From the NCBI RefSeq assembly GCF_024679095.1, contig NW_026111787.1, forward strand, positions 992,001 to 1,056,000: a stretch of 64,000 nt of DNA, given 5' to 3'. The position numbers and the translations under genes were made by a program. This DNA is from Eriocheir sinensis. Taxonomy: Eukaryota; Arthropoda; Malacostraca; Decapoda; Varunidae. The notes under the pieces are model-generated. The model made no database searches and had not been told where the DNA came from. It saw nothing but the letters and a program-made list of their open reading frames with translations. How positions within the stretch are numbered: position 1 is the stretch's first letter; each line of letters begins with the position of its first letter. Below are positions 20,801-31,285 of this stretch, in pieces.

Positions 20801-22169
20801 TGGGCGGCCCGGAGGTCCTCCAGCATTGGGTTCTCCTCGTCCACGGAGTTCGTCGTCGGTCGCGTCTTCCTCGGCGTCCCTGGCGTCAAGGTCAGTAGGT
20901 CGGTCTCTGCTCTCTTCAGGACAGCGTCCGTCGCCGAGGTGCGATGGGCGCCCAGGGCTTGTAGCAGGTCGCAGTGCATTCTTGCCATCACTGCTTGCAG
21001 GCGCACCATCAGGTCGTGCAGGTCGAAGGTCGGAGCGGTGGGGCGATAGGTGACGGTCGCTTTCCTGGTGGAGTCTGGGCTGATCCAAAACGTCTTCGTC
21101 AACCCAGCGTCTAGACGGCCGGGCGCGCTCATCCTCCTCGAACGGCTGAGTGGCGGGGCGTCCTCCGTCCCGGTCGACGCACGCGTCTCCGCTCCGGCTG
21201 AGCTGAGGTGCTCCGTCTCTGTGGGCGTGCGCCGCTCCACTGGGGCGGGAGTGGGTCCCTCCGCCGTGGTTGCTGGTCGTCTCTTCTTCTTGTTGCGGTT
21301 CCTCCTGCGGCGGGGTGCGCTCCCTGGCCGCATTGGCTGCTGAGCGGGTAGCGGCGGATAGTCTTCCTCCGTCGGGGGCGGGGCCGTGGTGGCGCCGTCA
21401 TCTCCGTCTGGCCGTGGCCTCGCGGCTGGGGCACCGGTCCCCTCTCCGTGGTTGGAAGTCGCCGCCTGCCCGCGCACCTCCGCGACCTCGCTGGGTGTCT
21501 CCAGCCGAAGTTGCCGCATCTTGGCGGATGCCGGCTGGCGTCCTCCCGTCTGGCTCGTATAGTCACGATGGAGTCGTGGCTGCCCGCACACACCGCGCAG
21601 GTTAGCCGCGACCCGCGGCAGAGCCTGGCCACGTGGCCAAACTTCTGGCACTTGAAGCACCGCGTCGGCTCCTCTACGAAAGGCCGTACGCGGTACCTGC
21701 CGAGCCAGCCGAGTGACAAGTCCTTGGGAAGCGATTCCCGGTCCATGACCAGTTCCACGTTCCTCGTGGGTAGTCTCCGTCCTTCTCTCACGACATGGCA
21801 ACGCCTGACGTGAGTCACTCCGCTGTCTGTTAGCTTCCTGATGTCCTCGGCATCGTACTCGAGGGGGTACCCCACAAGCACCCCCTTCACTCTCCTCGGT
21901 GCTTGATCCAGCCTCTGGAGGACAATGCCTCGAGGGCGACGAGCTACTACCTCCTCGAGAAACTCGGCCGCGGCCGCGTCCCTCGGAGTCAGGAGGAATG
22001 GCGTCGGGGTCTGGAGGTGCACAGCCGGCGCCGGGCGGCGCAGTGTATCCAGGTGGCGCACCGCGAGGTAATCGCTGGTGCAGTCTCCCCTGTGCACTAG
22101 GCGGTACCGGGGGGGCCCCTCCGTGGGTCTCCTCCGATCCGCTTCCCGGGGGGCAGGAGCGACCTCCAC
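20794..22169 (-). pseudogene. LINE ORF1 Gag-like protein, frameshifted
   Basis: The N-terminal domain (from 22169) and knuckles (CFKCQKFGHVARLC, CAVCAGSHDS, then a damaged third knuckle) are in one frame; the proline/arginine-rich linker and C-terminal part continue in another frame after about 21,480 to a stop at 20,794. Total is about 458 residues. Clear homology to the array Gag: VKGVLVGYP against VKGVLLGYP, GRRLPTRNVEL against GRRLPTRSVQL, and matching knuckle spacing. The C-terminal part is not obviously alike. ORF1 ends where the endonuclease of ORF2 begins, so the two ORFs overlap or abut. Confidence 0.85.
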
Positions 22170-22379
22170 GGCTCGTGTCTGCTGCCTCTTCCTCTGCTGG
22201 ACGGTCTTCCTCTTGTGGGTTGTTGCAGCGTTCGCTCTATATATGCAGAGCCAGAGGCGGCGGTGGTGGGTCTTTGGGCGATAGGCTGGCTCCTGCCGTC
22301 TACTTCCGGACGGCCCAGTGACGTTGGGTGAGCCTCCACACTGTACTAGGCTCTAGCATATGCAGACAGCTCCAAGACA

Positions 22380-22968
<589 letters not shown>

Positions 22969-23015
22969 GCGGGCGTTGCCCGTCTGAGTACTACAATCTG
23001 CTCACACTATATCTA

Positions 23016-23030
23016 GGCCCTTTTCCGGGC
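23016..23030 (+). terminator. Degenerate H3 3' stem-loop
   Basis: ggcccttttccgggc sits 47 bp after the H3 stop, where the processing hairpin belongs. Against the usual GGCCCTTTTCAGGGCC form, the A closing the loop is C and the last C is A, so only four pairs remain. This fits loss of constraint on H3. Confidence 0.6.
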
Positions 23031-23484
23031 AAAAGTCACTTTCCGGGAGAGAGTTTAGACAGACACTGGGGCGGGCAGGGGGGGAGGAGGATCACTGGCT
23101 TGTTGCCTTTCCCACATATCCTTCTGCTTCATAATCTCATATCAATTGATTGGGGGGCTTTGATTTCTCTCTTAACTTATTTCAACTGGCGGGTGCACGA
23201 GTAGGGAATAAGTGGGGACTACATGCAGGCAGGAAGACAGGAATTACCAGAACAAGTAAATAAATATAAACGGAGGGGCGTAATCACTAACTACTGATGA
23301 CGGCTGCTATGTAGGCATATATCGCTCATCGTGATCCCCTGCAGCTAACAACAAACGACCGAGAGAAGCATTGGCGATTTCAAGCTTTGGTCGCGGTTTG
23401 GCGAGCACTGGCGGGACTCGGTCCGCTTATTGATGCCATGCATCCCTTGGTGGGTCAGCTCAGTGGAGTGAGAGAGTGGGTGGA

Positions 23485-23488
<4 letters not shown>
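23031..23488. other. H3-H2B spacer, no gene seen
   Basis: Unique non-coding sequence between the convergent H3 and H2B 3' ends. No promoter, ORF or repeat was recognised. Confidence 0.6.
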
Positions 23489-23545
<57 letters not shown>

Positions 23546-23553
23546 CAGAGAGA

Positions 23554-23595
<42 letters not shown>
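23489..23595. repeat. (GA)n microsatellite, interrupted
   Basis: Two GA dinucleotide runs separated by a short ttctttcagagagagc interruption, lying just past the H2B 3' hairpin. Confidence 0.95.
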
Positions 23596-23622
23596 ACTGT
23601 CTTGCTCTTTCGAAATAGTTTA

Positions 23623-23637
23623 GGCTCCGATGGAGCC
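23623..23637 (-). terminator. Histone H2B 3' stem-loop
   Basis: On the minus strand GGCTCC, loop ATC, GGAGCC lies 25 bp after the H2B stop, followed by a purine-rich CGAAAGAGC that fits the histone downstream element. The loop is three bases rather than the usual four. Confidence 0.75.
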
Positions 23638-23662
23638 GGTTCTTTTCCCAGTGGTGGGTTGC

Positions 23663-24034
23663 TTATTTGGAGGAGGTGTACTTGGTGACGGCCTTGGTGC
23701 CTTCGGACACGGCGTGCTTGGCCAGCTCACCGGGCAGGAGGAGACGGACGGCCGTCTGGATCTCCCGACTGGTGATGGTGGAGCGCTTGTTGTAATGGGC
23801 CAGGCGAGAGGCCTCGGCGGCGATGCGCTCGAAGATGTCGTTCACGAAGGAGTTCATGATGGACATGGCCTTGGAGGAGACGCCGGTGTCGGGGTGGACC
23901 TGCTTGAGCACCTTGTAGATGTAGATCGAGTAGCTCTCCTTCCTCCTGCGCTTCTTCTTCTTGTCACCCTTGGCGATGGCCTTCTGGGCCTTGCCAGCCT
24001 TCTTGGCGGCCTTTCCTGATGCTTTGGGGGGCAT
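23663..24034 (-). CDS. H2B: Histone H2B
   Basis: A 123-residue intronless H2B. It has a lysine-rich tail ([17 protein letters not shown]), the [11 protein letters not shown] repression-like motif, the histone fold ([18 protein letters not shown]) and the C-terminal [16 protein letters not shown] with the ubiquitylatable lysine. H2B pairs with H2A in the nucleosome. The start is at 24034, where the canonical MPPK begins; in-frame sequence upstream is promoter. Divergent with H2A, sharing the 24,035-24,288 promoter. No lesion seen. Confidence 0.97.
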   Translation of the reverse strand: MPPKASGKAAKKAGKAQKAIAKGDKKKKRRRKESYSIYIYKVLKQVHPDTGVSSKAMSIMNSFVNDIFERIAAEASRLAHYNKRSTITSREIQTAVRLLLPGELAKHAVSEGTKAVTKYTSSK

Positions 24035-24288
24035 GTCTGCTTCTTCGTTCCCAGACGGCGAGCGAATGTTGCCGGGCCGCCCCCGGATTCCCCCTTTATG
24101 GCGGCGCCGCTCCCTCGGGATCGCGGGGACGCGTGGCGGCACGCGCTCCCATTGGCAGGCTCGCCCGGCCGTCCCCGCCCTCCGATCCTGCGCTGCACTA
24201 TAGGGCGAAAAAGCCGCGAGCGGCAGGTATTCGCTCTCCGAGCCCACAGCAGAAGCGCAAGTCCACGCCCCCACCACTCACTGTCGAC
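24035..24288. promoter_or_regulatory. Divergent H2B-H2A promoter
   Basis: A 254-bp spacer between two diverging histone ATGs. For H2B there is a CATAAAG TATA-like box (minus strand, ~24,095-24,100) and a CCAAT box (attgg, 24,151-24,155). For H2A there is ctatag at ~24,198-24,203. Compact divergent promoters are typical of these pairs and contrast with the disrupted H4-H3 pair in the same cluster. Confidence 0.7.
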
Positions 24289-24603
24289 ATGTCTGGACGC
24301 GGCAAGGGAGGAAAGGTGAAGGGGAAGTCAAAGTCCCGCTCCAGCCGTGCCGGCCTGCAGTTCCCCGTGGGCAGGATCCACCGTCTCCTGAGGAAGGGCA
24401 ACTACGCCGAGCGCGTGGGCGCCGGCGCCCCCGTGTACCTGGCGGCCGTCATGGAGTACCTGGCCGCCGAGGTGCTCGAGCTGGCCGGCAACGCGGCCCG
24501 CGACAACAAGAAGACCCGCATCATCCCCCGCCACCTGCAGCTGGCCATCCGCAACGACGAGGAGCTGAACACGCTCCTCTCCGGCGTCACCATTGCCAAG
24601 TGA
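24289..24603 (+). pseudogene. H2A: Histone H2A with premature stop (104 aa)
   Basis: Canonical H2A from [20 protein letters not shown] through the histone fold and acidic-patch region ([15 protein letters not shown]). The next codons should give Q then G but read AAG TGA, so the protein ends at residue 104 instead of about 124. Downstream, the lost tail (NIQAVL...PK) is still recognisable but is also one base out of frame near 24,613 and carries substitutions. With two kinds of lesion plus substitutions, true decay is more likely than sequencing error. The loss removes the docking and C-terminal tail. A 3' hairpin persists. Confidence 0.85.
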
Positions 24604-24703
24604 GGTGTGCTGCTAACATCCAGGCGGTGCTCCCGCCCAAGCAGACCGAGACGAAGGACTCGACCTCGGCCTGTCAGGGACGACACTTCAGTACCGTTAA
24701 TCC

Positions 24704-24719
24704 GGCTCCCTTGGGAGCC
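24704..24719 (+). terminator. Histone H2A 3' stem-loop
   Basis: ggctcccttgggagcc forms a perfect six-pair stem with a four-base loop, and is followed by caaaagaga, a good purine-rich histone downstream element. It lies about 100 bp after the premature stop. Confidence 0.8.
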
Positions 24720-24999
24720 ACACCTTTCAAAAGAGACTTCTGGACACACCCTCAACTACAGTGACATTCCTGGGTCAATTCCTGCTGATATTACTAGGAA
24801 GAAGACCTCATTCTTGACAAAAATGAACAACCCCGACGTCTGGCAGGCTTCCCACACTTAGTTTGTTTGTTTGTTTGTTTTCTTCACGGCAGGTAAGGGA
24901 CTCCTCTGCTGACAACGACGATAACAACAATTAACCCACAAGACATAACATAACAAATAAAAAAAAAAACGCAAAACAGAGCTGGAGGTAGGTCGTTGA
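24720..24999. other. Spacer after H2A, no gene seen
   Basis: Unique sequence with a short GTTT run (~24,862-24,880) and an A-rich stretch. No histone H1 gene was recognised here or elsewhere in the window. Confidence 0.6.
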
Positions 25000-25420
25000 G
25001 ACGATGATGGCCGTCGTGCAGATCGGACGGCGCTGCCGCCGAGATGAAGTAGGTAGGTAGGTAGTAGTAGCTGGTGGGCTCCGACCCGCTGTGGCCTGTG
25101 GAGTAGGTCCGAATGAGTAAAATGAATCAGTCAGTCAGTCACTTACGTCGTGTATGATCCCCTGCATCACCAGAGAAAGCATGCATCGGTTTGTACCTTC
25201 ACCTTCACCTTCACACGGTATAGTTTAACCCAACCTAAACATCCGGCCTCACACACAGGTGCTAGGTGGCGAGGTAGACCCTGAGGAGAAGAAGAAAACG
25301 TTTGGGAGGGTAAGCTAAACTAAGTGCAAAACCACCAGGGCCAGCCAGCCAGCACAGACACTGCGATACATTAGTCTTGCGCTAGCTAGTAAGAATAAGA
25401 ATTAGAATTAGAATTACAAG

Positions 25421-25484
<64 letters not shown>

Positions 25485-25599
25485 AAAAAAAAAAAGAGTT
25501 TAAGGAGAACCACGCACATAGCTCCGCCGTAGGTTCCCCTAGCGGACGGGGAACCCCACGAGTTGCTCTTCTGCTGTAACTAAAAGCCATTGCTAAGGA

Positions 25600-25880
25600 G
25601 TGATTTTTTTTTTTCCTTGAGAAATATCTTTAGCATATTCTTTGGCCAGTATGTGGGTAGAGTTTATTACATTGTATGATTCTCTCTTGATTATATCTTT
25701 GAAGTCTTTTGCTACCATAAACCATACAGGAGCAGTATATTCACACCTAGGTGTTACGGGAGTTATGGATAGAGATCTTATATGATTTTTCTACTTCGGT
25801 AATCATTACACTTTTAACTCTGAACTTTTTAGACTTTTTTGAGGTAGATTCTTAGAATAAAAGCCTTAACAAGCAATTAC
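25600..25880 (-). other. Unidentified AT-rich coding-like fragment, copy 1
   Basis: The minus strand reads as a protein-like stretch with codon use unlike the surrounding repeats: VWFMVAKDFKDIIKRES followed by a segment ending AKEYAKDIS. The upstream part is interrupted by stops. A second copy lies at about 28,465-28,755. It sits beside the ComF-like fragment and has similar AT content, so a shared bacterial origin is possible, but the family was not recognised. Confidence 0.4.
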
Positions 25881-25908
25881 TTCCCTCTATACCTCTCACA
25901 TACAATAA

Positions 25909-26003
<95 letters not shown>

Positions 26004-26034
26004 TGGTTGTAGGTATTAGAATATTTCAGTAACT

Positions 26035-26453
26035 ATGAAAGAGTTGATGAAAGCGCTATTAGATTTCATTTTTCCTCCCATATGCACAGGATGTAAAAAC
26101 AAACTTGTTCAAGGAGAATGATTTATTTGTACCATTTGCTTGAGTAACAGATAATCCTATTACCAATCGTTTTGTAGATACAGCTACTATTACCTATGGT
26201 CTTGCATTAAAAAAAAAAAAAAAAAACAATTGGGGAGGTATTAGGAGTTGAGTATGGCAATATTTTTGTATTAACATCCAGCTATTTCAGTGATAGATGA
26301 AATAATACTTATTCCATTGCACAGGCAAATATTGCAGGAAAGACACTATAATCCAAGTGATTATTTTCGCTAAAGGACTTTCAGAATCACTAAAAAGAGA
26401 CAGTCATCTAACATATGTAAAAAGAAATCGCAATACTCCATCCCAAGCAAACC
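26035..26453 (+). pseudogene. Bacterial-type ComF-like phosphoribosyltransferase fragment, copy 1
   Basis: In three pieces the plus strand recalls ComF-family amidophosphoribosyltransferases. First, an N-terminus [17 protein letters not shown] with the first cysteine pair of the ComF zinc motif, interrupted by TGA at 26,119-26,121, then a second pair CTIC. Second, after a frameshift, TDNPITNRF and ITYGLAL, then IGEVLGVEYG. Third, LIPLHRQILQERHYN and, after another frameshift, AKGLSESLK and RNRNTPSQ, matching the family PLH...R.YN and RN.T..Q segments. About 60% of a ~230-residue protein remains. ComF is typically bacterial (DNA-uptake operons and homologues). Here it lies in repeated eukaryotic DNA, which suggests ancient transfer. 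Not functional. Confidence 0.65.
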
Positions 26454-26579
26454 CCCCCCCAAAAAAAAGGAAAGCCAACACGCATTACAAACCTCAACAA
26501 ACTAAGAACCAAACTCCCACAACAAAACTAACTAACAAGTTAGCTTGCAACAAACAAACGAGCTAGCTCCCTAATTAGC

Positions 26580-26587
26580 TTTTTTGC

Positions 26588-26661
<74 letters not shown>

Positions 26662-26757
26662 GTTTGTTTGTTTGTTTGTTTGTTTGTTTGTTTGTATGTT
26701 TGCTATTTAGCTTGTTATTTTGTTTGTTTGGTAGCTAGCTACCTTGTTTGTTTGTTT

Positions 26758-26821
<64 letters not shown>

Positions 26822-26897
26822 GTTTGTTTGCTAGTTAGCTTGTTATTTTGTTTGTTTGCTAGCTAGCTACCTTGTTTGTTTGCTAGCTAGCTACCTT

Positions 26898-26933
<36 letters not shown>

Positions 26934-26989
26934 GTTTGTTTGTTTGTTTGTTTGTTTGTTTGTTTGTTTGTTTGTTTGTTTGTTTGTTT

Positions 26990-27045
<56 letters not shown>

Positions 27046-27470
27046 GTTTGTTTGTTTGTTTGTTTGCTAGCTAGCTAGCTAGTTTGTTTGTTTGTTTGTT
27101 TGTTTGTTTGTTTTTTTTTTTTTTTTTTATAGTTAGCTTGTTATTTTGTTAGTTTGCTAGATAGCTACCTTGTTTGTTGGTTTGTTTGTTTGCCAGCTTC
27201 AGCAACCTTGTTGTTTGTTTGTTTGTTTGTTTGTTTGTTTGTTTGATTGATTGCTAGCTAGCTTGCTTGCTAGCTAGCTAGCTAGCTAGCTAGTGAGTTT
27301 GTTTGTTTGTTTGTTTGTTTGTTTGTTTGTTTGTTTGTTTGTTTGTTTGTTTGTTTGTTAGTTAGTTAGTTAGTTAGTTAGTTAGTGCTAGCTTGTTTGA
27401 TTGCTTGCTAGCTAGCTAGTGAGTTTGTTTGTTTGTTTGTTTGCTAGCTAGCTAGTTTGTCTTTTAGTTT
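26580..27470. repeat. GTTA/GTTT/GCTA tetranucleotide mosaic array
   Basis: Alternating runs of GTTA, GTTT, GCTA and GCTT, with recurring joints such as gctagttagcttgttatttt. The GTTA runs equal TTAG repeats, not the arthropod telomere unit TTAGG. No coding potential. Confidence 0.92.
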
Positions 27471-27524
27471 GTTAGCTAGCTAGTTTTGTGTTTGTCTGTT
27501 AGCTAGCCCGTTCGCTTTAATTGG

Positions 27525-27572
<48 letters not shown>

Positions 27573-27574
27573 CA
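27471..27574. repeat. Invariant 63-bp motif plus GGCA tract
   Basis: The stretch from gttagctagctagttttgtg to cgttcgctttaatt is the same at 1, 764, 27,471 and 30,540, each time between a tetranucleotide array and a GGCA tract. It marks the junction between the array and the D segment or LINE tail. Confidence 0.85.
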
Positions 27575-27806
27575 CACCTATTTACATGCCGGCACACCTA
27601 CTTTCATAGAAACGTATTTGCAGCTTTTTAGTCATCCACCTGTCTACTGTTGGGCATGTAGACGCTTGCCCAGGGTTCCGGCGGGCTACTCGGTGGCGGG
27701 GCTGGTTCAACGTATCTGAAAAAGCGGGTCCAGTAAGAGAGGGCGCAACGTTATGATGAGGACGACAACGAGAAACAAGAAGAAGAAGAAGAAGAAGAAG
27801 AAGAAG

Positions 27807-27838
<32 letters not shown>

Positions 27839-28275
27839 GAAGTAGAAGATGATGGCCGTCGTGCAGATCGGATGCGGCGCTGCCCCCGCCGAGATGAAGT
27901 AGGTAGGTAGGTAGGTAGTAGCTGGGTGGGCTCCGACCCGCTGTGGCCTGTGGAGTAGGTCCGGAATGAGTAAAATGAATCAGTCACTCACTCACTGACG
28001 TCATGTATGATCCCCTGCCTCACCCGAGAAAGCATGCATCGGTTTGTACCTTCACCTTCACCTTCACACGGTATAGTTTAACCCAACCTAAACATCCGGC
28101 CTCACACACAGGTGCTAGGTGGCGAGGTAGACCCTGAGGAGAAGAAGAAAACGTTTGGGAGGGTAAGCTAAACTAAGTGCAAAACCAACCACCAGGGCCA
28201 GCCAGCCAGCCAGCACAGACACTGCGATACATTAGTCTTGCGCTAGCTAGTAAGAATAAGAATTAGAATTAGAAG

Positions 28276-28343
<68 letters not shown>

Positions 28344-28464
28344 AAAAAAAAAAAAGAGTTTAAGGAGAACCACGCACATAGCTCCGCCGTAGGTTCCCCT
28401 AGCGGACGGGGAACCCCACGAGTTGCTCTTCTGCTGTAACTAAAAGCCATTGCTAAGGAGTGAT

Positions 28465-28755
28465 TTTTTTTTTTTCCTTGAGAAATATCTTTAGCATATT
28501 CTTTGGCCAGTATGTGGGTAGAGTTTATTACATTGTATGATTCTCTCTTGATTATATCTTTGAAGTCTTTTGCTACCATAAACCATACAGGAGCAGTATA
28601 TTCACACCTAGGTGTTACGGGAGTTATGAATAGAGATCTTATATGATTTTTCTACTTCGGTAATCATTACACTTTTAACTCTGAACTTTTTAGACTTTTT
28701 TGAGGTAGATTCTTAGAATAAAAGCCTTAACAAGCAATTACTTTCTCTATACCTC
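28465..28755 (-). other. Unidentified AT-rich coding-like fragment, copy 2
   Basis: Second copy of the fragment at 25,600-25,880, with almost identical sequence. Here an open minus-strand frame runs from about 28,579 through the same KDFKDIIKRES segment into unrelated flanking DNA and a CA microsatellite, so the longer frame is a chance fusion. Confidence 0.4.
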
Positions 28756-28769
28756 TCACATACAATAGA

Positions 28770-28901
<132 letters not shown>

Positions 28902-28932
28902 TGGTTGTAGGTATTATAATATTTCAGTAACT

Positions 28933-29347
28933 ATGAAAGAGTTGATAAAAGCGCTATTAGATTTCATTTTTCCTCCCATATGCACAGGATGTAAAAACAA
29001 ACTTGTTCAAGGAGAATGATTTATTTGTACCATTTGCTTGAGTAACAGATAATCCTATTACCAATCGTTTTGTAGATACAGCTACTATTACCTATGGTCT
29101 TGCATTAAAAAAAAAAAAAACAATTGGGGAGGTATTAGGAGTTGAGTATGGCAATATTTTTGTATTAACATCCAGCTATTTCAGTGATAGATGAAATAAT
29201 ACTTATTCCATTGCACAGGCAAATATTGCAGGAAAGACACTATAATCCAAGTGATTATTTTCGCTAAAGGACTTTCAGAATCACTAAAAAGAGACAGTCA
29301 TCTAACATATGTAAAAAGAAATCGCAATACTCCATCCCAAGCAAACC
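28933..29347 (+). pseudogene. Bacterial-type ComF-like fragment, copy 2
   Basis: Near-identical copy of 26,035-26,453, with the same in-frame TGA and the same frameshift positions; the internal A tract is shorter. Shared lesions show that decay preceded duplication of the block, unless TGA was read as tryptophan in the source organism. Interpretation as for copy 1. Confidence 0.65.
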
Positions 29348-29474
29348 CCCCCCAAAAAAGGAAAGCCAACACGCATTACAAACCTCAACAAACTCAGAAC
29401 AAAACTCCCACAACAAAACTAACTAACAAGTTAGCTTGCAACAAACAAACGAGCTAGCTCCCTAATTAGCTTTT

Positions 29475-29584
29475 TTGCTAGTTAGCTAGCTAGTTAGTTA
29501 GTTAGTTTGTTTCTTTGTTTGTTTGTTTGTTTGCTAGTTAGCTTGTTATTTTGTTTGTTTGGTAGCTAGCTACCTTGTTTGTTT

Positions 29585-29668
<84 letters not shown>

Positions 29669-29991
29669 GTTTGTTTGTTTGTTTGCTAGCTAGCTAGCTA
29701 CCTTGTTTGTTTGTTTGTTTGTTTGTTTGTTTGTTTGTTTGTTTGTTTATTTGTTTGTTTGCTTGCTTGCTTGCTAGCTAGCTAGCTTGTTTGCTTGCTT
29801 GCTTGCTTGCTTGCTAGCTAGCTAGCTAGTTTGTTTGTTTGTTTGTTTGTTTGTTTGCTAGTTAGCTTGTTTTTTGTTTGTTTGCTAGCTAGCTACCTTG
29901 TTTGTTTGTTTGTTAGCTAGCTAGCTACCTTGTTTGTTTGTTGGTTAGTTAGTTTGTTTGTTTGTTTGTTTGTTTGTTTGTTTGTTTGTTT

Positions 29992-30027
<36 letters not shown>

Positions 30028-30081
30028 GTTTGTTTGTTTGTTTGTTTGTTTGTTTGCTTGCTTGCTAGCTAGCTAGCTTGT

Positions 30082-30114
<33 letters not shown>

Positions 30115-30387
30115 AGCTAGCTAGCTAGCTAGTTAGTTTGTTTGTTTGTTTGCTAGTTAGCTTAATATTTTGTTTGTTTGCTAGCTAGCTACCTTGTTTG
30201 TTAGCTAGCTAGCTACCTTGTTTGTTTGTTTGTTTGTTTGTTAGTTTGTTTGTTTGTTTGTTTGTTTGTTTGTTTGTTTGTTTGTTTGTTTGCTAGCTAG
30301 CTTGTTTGCTTGCTAGCTAGCTAGCTAGTGAGTTTGTTTGTTTGTTTGTTTGTTTGTTTGTTTGTTTGTTTGTTTGTTTGTTTGTTT

Positions 30388-30423
<36 letters not shown>

Positions 30424-30593
30424 GTTTGTTTGTTTGTTTGTTTGTTTGCTAGCTAGCTTGTTTGATTGCTTGCTAGCTAGCTAGCTAGTGAGTTTGTTTG
30501 TTTGTTTGTTTGCTAGCTAGCTAGTTTGTCTTTTAGTTTGTTAGCTAGCTAGTTTTGTGTTTGTCTGTTAGCTAGCCCGTTCGCTTTAATTGG

Positions 30594-30633
<40 letters not shown>

Positions 30634-30635
30634 CA
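29475..30635. repeat. Second tetranucleotide mosaic array, 63-bp motif and GGCA tract
   Basis: GTTA, GTTT, GCTA and GCTT runs as in the first array but in a different order and number, ending in the ~63 bp motif (30,540-30,602) and a GGCA tract. Confidence 0.92.
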
Positions 30636-31285
30636 CACCTATTTACATGCCGGCACACCTACTTTCATAGAAACGTATTTGCAGCTTTTTAGTCATCCAC
30701 CTGTCTACTGTTGGGCATGTAGACGCTTGCCCAGGGTTCCGGCGGGCTACTCGGTGGCGGGGCTGGTTCAACGTATCTGAAAAAGCGGGTCCAGTAAGAG
30801 AGGGCGCAACGTTATGATGAGGACGACAACGAGAAACAAGAAGAAGAAGAAGAAGAAGAAGAAGAAGAAGAAGAAGAAGAAGAAGAAGAAGAAGAAGAAG
30901 GAGGAGGAGGAGGAGGAGGAGGAGGAGGAGGAGGAGGGAGATTCCCACTTCCTCAGCCTTTCCCTTTCAAAGGTCGCTCTGAGCCTGTCCCTCACCCTCT
31001 AACCCTACCCTTGCTTTCCTATACACTCCTGCACATTCCAAGAGACAATACAAGGAGTGGATCAAGAAGGGGAGGCTTCTTTCTCTCTGTCTATATATTT
31101 GCCGTCTTTCTCATTATTGCTTTCTTTCTCTTTTTCTCCTCCTTTTTTTCTTTCTCTTTCTTTCTTTCTTAACCTTTCTATGTCATTCTTCCTCTCTTTC
31201 TTTTCCTCTTCCCGTCCAGACGTCGCTTTGTTTTGTCTATATATTTTCCAATATAGTTTTCTCTCTCTCTCTCTCTCTCTCTCAG

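Larger units (their letters stand above)
17105..22340 (-). mobile_element. LINE of the I/R1 group with RNase H (decayed)
   Basis: Two overlapping ORFs in the order ORF1 (zinc-knuckle Gag) then ORF2 (endonuclease, RT, RNase H), all on the minus strand. The domain content is that of the I-group of non-LTR elements. ORF1 is homologous to the array Gag, so this LINE and the gag-only units share ancestry. Neither end shows the GCAGCCC junction. The 3' limit is set where coding-like sequence meets simple repeats; the 5' limit lies somewhere between 22,170 and the H3 promoter. Confidence 0.85.

Noticed and set aside
22097..22339. Short ORF upstream of the LINE ORF1
   Set aside because: No similarity to the ORF1 family, and it overlaps the expected LINE 5' UTR.
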